Of a stretch of 62,000 nucleotides of DNA, positions 60,075-62,000 are shown one piece after another (the first letter of the stretch is position 1; every line of letters starts with the position of its first letter). The notes under the pieces are model-generated. The model had not been told where the DNA came from and searched no databases. It was given only the letters and a program-made list of their open reading frames with translations. The stretch is taken from NCBI GenBank assembly GCA_014529385.2, contig CM043960.1, positions 70,125,410 through 70,187,409 on the forward strand. The letters are read 5' to 3'. The stretch comes from Adiantum capillus-veneris (taxonomy: Eukaryota > Streptophyta > Polypodiopsida > Polypodiales > Pteridaceae). Both the position numbers and the translations under genes were made by a program.

Positions 60075-60799
60075 TAACATTTAGAACGTATCAATCGGCC
60101 ATTATTCACGAATAAAACAAATGTTGAATAATGAATCATGCAACCCATGTAAAGCTTAGAAAAGTGGTGGACCTAGTTAATGTACCAGATGAACTATTGT
60201 AGGGCCTTGCTTCTCAATGTCCATGTAGCCCTTGCTTCTTTCAATGGAAGTAAGGTTGGACAAGTGGACCTAGAGCTTGAAATCAGAATTCCCTTTTATA
60301 TATGATAGTAAAACTTGGACAAGTGGTGGACCTAATTGTAATGTCCAGTGTACAAGGTGGTGTAGGATCTTGGTTCCCAATGTCCAAGTATCTCTTGCTT
60401 ATTTCAATGGAAGTATGGTTGGACAAGTGATGGATATCAAAACCAAAAGTCCCTTTCTATATGAGAGTAAAGCTTGGACAAGTGATGGACCTAGTTAATG
60501 TACAAGGTAAACTATTGTAGGGCTTTGGTTCTCAATGTCCTAGTAGCATTGCTTCTTTTAATTGAAGTAAGGTTGGACAAGTTGTGGAGCTTGAAATAAG
60601 AAGTCCCTTTTATATATGAGAGTAAAACTTGGACAAGTGTTGGACCTAGTTGTAATGGCCATTGTCCAAGGTGGTGAAGGATCTTGGTTCCTAATGTCCA
60701 AGTATCTCTTGCTTTTTTCAATGGAAGTATGGTTGAACAAGTGATGGATCTCAAAACCAAAAGTCCCTTTATATATGAGAGTAAAGCTTGGACAAGTTT
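60075..60799 (-). repeat. Inverted copy of 29.13-29.85 kb (SatB plus flank)
   Basis: The reverse complement matches 29.13-29.85 kb, including the non-satellite flank (AGAACGTATCAATCGGCCAT, CATGCAACCCATGTAAAG) and private variants such as GTTCATCTGGTAC and CAATGCTACTAGGACATTG. The array edge is inside the copied segment, so it is a true inverted segmental copy, not just SatB in reverse. Confidence 0.92.
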
Positions 60800-62000
60800 T
60801 TGGAATGCAAACATTGTGGGCATAAGTGGCACGGCAACACAACTTGCATAAAACAACATTTATTTGGCACTAGTCCCAATGTGAAAGTAGTGGAGCACCA
60901 CCTAACGACATATGGGTCCATTTTGCAGGGTATGTAAAGAAATGCAAATAGGCAGGACTTCTTCCTAAGAGATAGAAGGGTATGACAGGTGCGTCATCTG
61001 TCAACATAGAAGAAGTGAGTGTGGATCAAGAAGACATGCGAGCTAACCAAGGACGTGGAACATTGATTAATGTCATGGTAATTTGTCCCAAAGGTGCAAT
61101 GTTTTTGGAGGCCATTGATACCTCATCAAAAGAGAAGACATATCTCTACTTGACAAAGCTATATGAGCCAATTGGGTGGACCAAAGAATGTGACAGCTAT
61201 CTTTATAGATAATGCTTCAAACTACAACGCAGCGGGTTTAGCCATTATGGAAAAGTACTCAAAAATTACAGGGATTGCATGTGCAACTCACACCCTAAAA
61301 TTTACTTCTAATGGATATGGGAAGATTATCATTCATAAAATAGGTTCTTATTGATGCCAATCACATAGTCAAGTTTATACGGGAACATCAGTTTACATAT
61401 GCTTTCTTTCGCTCCAAGTCTCCGCAAAAAGTACTTCAAATTTTTTGTGCCGCACGGTTCGCTACATCATACTATGTTTTGAATAATCTCATTGCAGTGC
61501 AAGTGTCTCTTATAGAAACTATTGCAAATTGTCATTGGGAGGCTTGGCTCAGCAAGTATCCAAGCCATCGTGAAGCAGCTAAAAAATGTGTGTCCTTGGT
61601 GCAATGTCCTCTCTTTGGTGGAACATTGACAAACTTGTTGGGGTTAGTAATCCCTATGTGGAACTACTAAGGGTTGTCAACACAGATAAGTTTGTCATTG
61701 GTAAGGTTTATTGGATCATGTCTAAGGCATTGCGTCAAACCAAAGAATACAACCACTATAGTGCAAGAGAGAGATCACAAATCGTGCATATTGTGGAAAA
61801 ACGATGGGGTCAAATGCACACCCCATTGCATGGTGCTGCATTTGTCTTGGATCCAAATTTCCAGATGAATAGACAAGCCTCCAACAAAGAGGTGATGAGA
61901 GACTTTAGAAACATATGCTCGCAGTTGTTGCCAGGCGACGATGGCATGGATGCATTCCAACAGAGGGTGGATTATGCCAATAGGGAAGGAAATTTCGGAG
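60800..62000 (+). pseudogene. hAT-superfamily transposase, broken and partial
   Basis: A BED-type zinc finger (CKHCGHKWHGNTTCIKQHL, 60808-60864) starts right at the satellite joint. Then, with an apparent deletion of the region holding the first catalytic Asp, comes the DUF659-like segment RGTLINVMVICPKGAMFLEA (61055 on). After a frameshift near 61170 comes the second-Asp motif FIDNASNYNAAG. Further on are FTYAFFRSKSPQKVLQIFCA, CHWEAWLSKYPSHREAAKK, a frameshift near 61640, and KRWGQMHTPLHGAAFVLDPN. The C-terminal dimerisation region would lie beyond the window. At least three breaks make it non-functional. Confidence 0.85.

Overview
The window looks like nuclear heterochromatin of a land plant with a large, repeat-rich genome. 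The evidence is plant-type Ty3/gypsy elements of the Tat lineage (dual RNase H), a coding-free large retrotransposon derivative, hAT transposase debris, a tRNA-derived SINE-like body, and two families of tandem repeats that fill about half of the bases. I see no intact host gene, rRNA, tRNA gene or CRISPR array. The species cannot be fixed from the sequence.

Layout. 1-2685: 3' part of a plus-strand LTR element with a small unknown ORF (364-786), ending in a 680-bp LTR (2006-2685) that cuts into a minus-strand gag-protease relic (2686-4293). 4364-7572, minus strand: a primer-binding site, a 1,237-bp LTR (4387-5623), a polypurine tract, then integrase and RNase H. This is two head-to-tail elements sharing one LTR. 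7573-11045: repeat family SatA. 11050-13390: a core block with AATTCAAAT mini-repeats, a gene-like fragment with phase-matched splice sites, and a 49-bp GC-rich hairpin array. 13390-23010: repeat family SatB (159-bp monomers paired into 318-bp dimers), with a second copy of the core block at 15979-17790. 23015-27842: a decayed Tat gag-pol without LTRs, inside SatB. 27842-29773: more SatB. 29774-33530: AT-rich DNA with a TATA/5'-leader-like stretch and a degenerate ~70-bp tandem repeat. 33528-54867: a second copy of the whole block integrase/RNase H + SatA + core + SatB, interrupted by a complete non-coding LTR element (39158-46519). 54868-59625: mostly single-copy DNA with a SINE-like body. 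59626-60799: SatB, partly an inverted copy of 29.1-29.85 kb. 60800-62000: start of a broken hAT transposase that runs off the window.

The main story is structural. A chimeric block of transposon fragments and satellite was duplicated (about 5.9-21.7 kb and 33.5-54.9 kb). Later events inside it were a 7.4-kb LTR insertion in one copy, a tandem duplication of the core in the other, copy-number change in the 49-bp array, and smaller 238-bp and 240-bp tandem duplications. Transposon coding fragments repeatedly abut satellite monomers with no transposon ends at the joints. The transposon reading frames are decayed, and several of the breaks are in-frame TGA codons, at least one a C-to-T change at a CpG.
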